This document shows, piece by piece, positions 31,007-31,498 of a DNA stretch of 31,498 nt. Within the stretch, counting starts at the first letter, position 1. The number at the start of each line of letters is the position of its first letter. Source of the DNA: a virus; the IMG/VR virus record IMGVR_UViG_3300035430_000406, positions 1-31,498 of that record. One strand, written 5' to 3'. The position numbers were made by a program, and so were the translations under genes. Below the pieces are notes generated by a model. It was not told the origin of the DNA and searched no databases. It was given only the letters and a program-made list of their open reading frames with translations.

Positions 31007-31015
31007 TTTACACTC
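31007..31015 (-). promoter_or_regulatory. Putative GTGTAAA-type promoter before the 79-residue gene
   Basis: GAGTGTAAA on the minus strand, 9 nt before the ATG at 30997 and abutting the stop of the nuclease-like gene. A one-base variant of the AAGTGTAA box. Confidence 0.45.
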
Positions 31016-31498
31016 ACCCCAAAAGTTTTGCGAAAAATTCTTCTGACAATTCATCGTCTGGGTATATTTCTATCAGCTTAATTTCGTTAATTTCACAAAA
31101 TTCCAGCTTTTTGTTGTCCCTGCGTATTTGGCGAACAAAGTTTGCTTTATTTTTATGAAAATGTTTTACAAATTGTAAATGTTGGGCGCCCTGGACCTCT
31201 ATTGCTATTTTTCGAGTATGATTGTAAAAATCAAGAGTTAATTGTGTGCCAACCACCTTAAATTCTTCATATACAGCATCGTATTTCCAGTATGAGTATA
31301 TGTATTTTCTGACTTCTGCTTGGAATTTGCTGCGGCATTTGCCGTTCCACTTAATTTTGTATTTGTGTGCGTTTCTTAGTGGCTTTTCTTTGCCATATAG
31401 AGTCAAAAATTTCATAAAAAAATGATCACGGACACCCTTGGGGATGATATCAGTCTGCGACCTCCTAGGAAGCAGGGCCAAGGGGCCGTGAAACAGCA
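31014..31498 (-). CDS. Vsr/DUF559-like nuclease fragment (5' end outside window)
   Basis: The frame stays open to the window edge, so the N-terminus may be missing; internal starts at 31481 (TTG) or 31415 (ATG, MKFLTLYG) cannot be excluded. The core LTLDFYNHTRKIAIEVQGAQH, then IRRDNKKLEFC and IKLIEI, follows the Vsr/DUF559 nuclease pattern: a first Asp, E-x-Q in place of E-x-D/K, a His, an RRD helix and a last strand. Proteins with this fold nick or cut DNA; phage versions act as homing endonucleases, mismatch-type nickases or resolvases. The lysine- and tyrosine-rich N-terminus could contact DNA. Its place before the replication genes suits any of these roles. Family call is moderate, exact role open. 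Confidence 0.6.
   Translation of the reverse strand, partial: LFHGPLALLPRRSQTDIIPKGVRDHFFMKFLTLYGKEKPLRNAHKYKIKWNGKCRSKFQAEVRKYIYSYWKYDAVYEEFKVVGTQLTLDFYNHTRKIAIEVQGAQHLQFVKHFHKNKANFVRQIRRDNKKLEFCEINEIKLIEIYPDDELSEEFFAKLLG

Overview
This AT-rich window is part of a double-stranded DNA tailed phage (or prophage-like) genome. It is gene-dense, most neighbouring genes overlap or abut, and no rRNA, tRNA or CRISPR array was seen. A lambda-type tail-tip set (gpL, gpK, gpI, gpJ) points to a long non-contractile tail (siphovirus). The phage carries much of its own replisome: DnaB-type helicase, Toprim primase, a two-gene DNA polymerase III alpha, a DnaQ-type exonuclease and a RecB-like nuclease. The host cannot be named. 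The replisome, the sugar-transfer genes and the base composition suggest an aquatic or marine bacterium, but this is inference.

Layout. (1) 1-5077, minus strand: an accessory operon running from high to low coordinates: a possible acetyltransferase, a sulfotransferase, two tandem paralogous virion-like proteins, a twitch/SPASM-type radical SAM enzyme, a GT-A glycosyltransferase and a second radical SAM enzyme cut by the window edge. (2) 5122-13335, plus strand: tail-tip operon gpL, a JAMM-only gpK, gpI, an 1803-residue gpJ, and one more virion protein. (3) 13332-18162, minus strand: a possible ssDNA-binding protein and a Rad52/ERF-like annealing protein. Between them lie a GT4-type glycosyltransferase, a DUF6165 protein and the other half of a split GT9-like (heptosyltransferase-type) enzyme. 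A GNAT follows at the end. (4) 18199-18855, plus strand: one unrecognised gene. (5) 18822-20836, minus strand: an arginyl/leucyl-tRNA-protein-transferase-like protein and an APH-fold protein that has lost its catalytic aspartates. (6) 20885-31498, minus strand: the replication module, with a Clp-type AAA+ ATPase that has only one AAA ring domain.

Expression. Ten of the putative promoters sit so close to the ATG that the predicted transcript would have almost no 5' leader. Four show recognisable -35/-10 pairs with the -10 hexamer 7-8 nt from the ATG (before 5077, 25163, 27163 and 30716). Others share an AAGTGTAA-like box 7-10 nt before the ATG. Inside operons, genes are linked by TAATG or ATGA junctions or by 11-34 bp overlaps. 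Clear Shine-Dalgarno sequences are rare (6465 and 26486 are the best).

Most worth following up: the virion-protein/radical-SAM/glycosyltransferase operon, which could chemically modify phage structural proteins; the tRNA-protein-transferase-like plus pseudokinase pair; the polymerase III alpha split in two with a degenerate PHP part; the split GT9 enzyme with DUF6165 inserted between its halves; and the near-leaderless promoter architecture.
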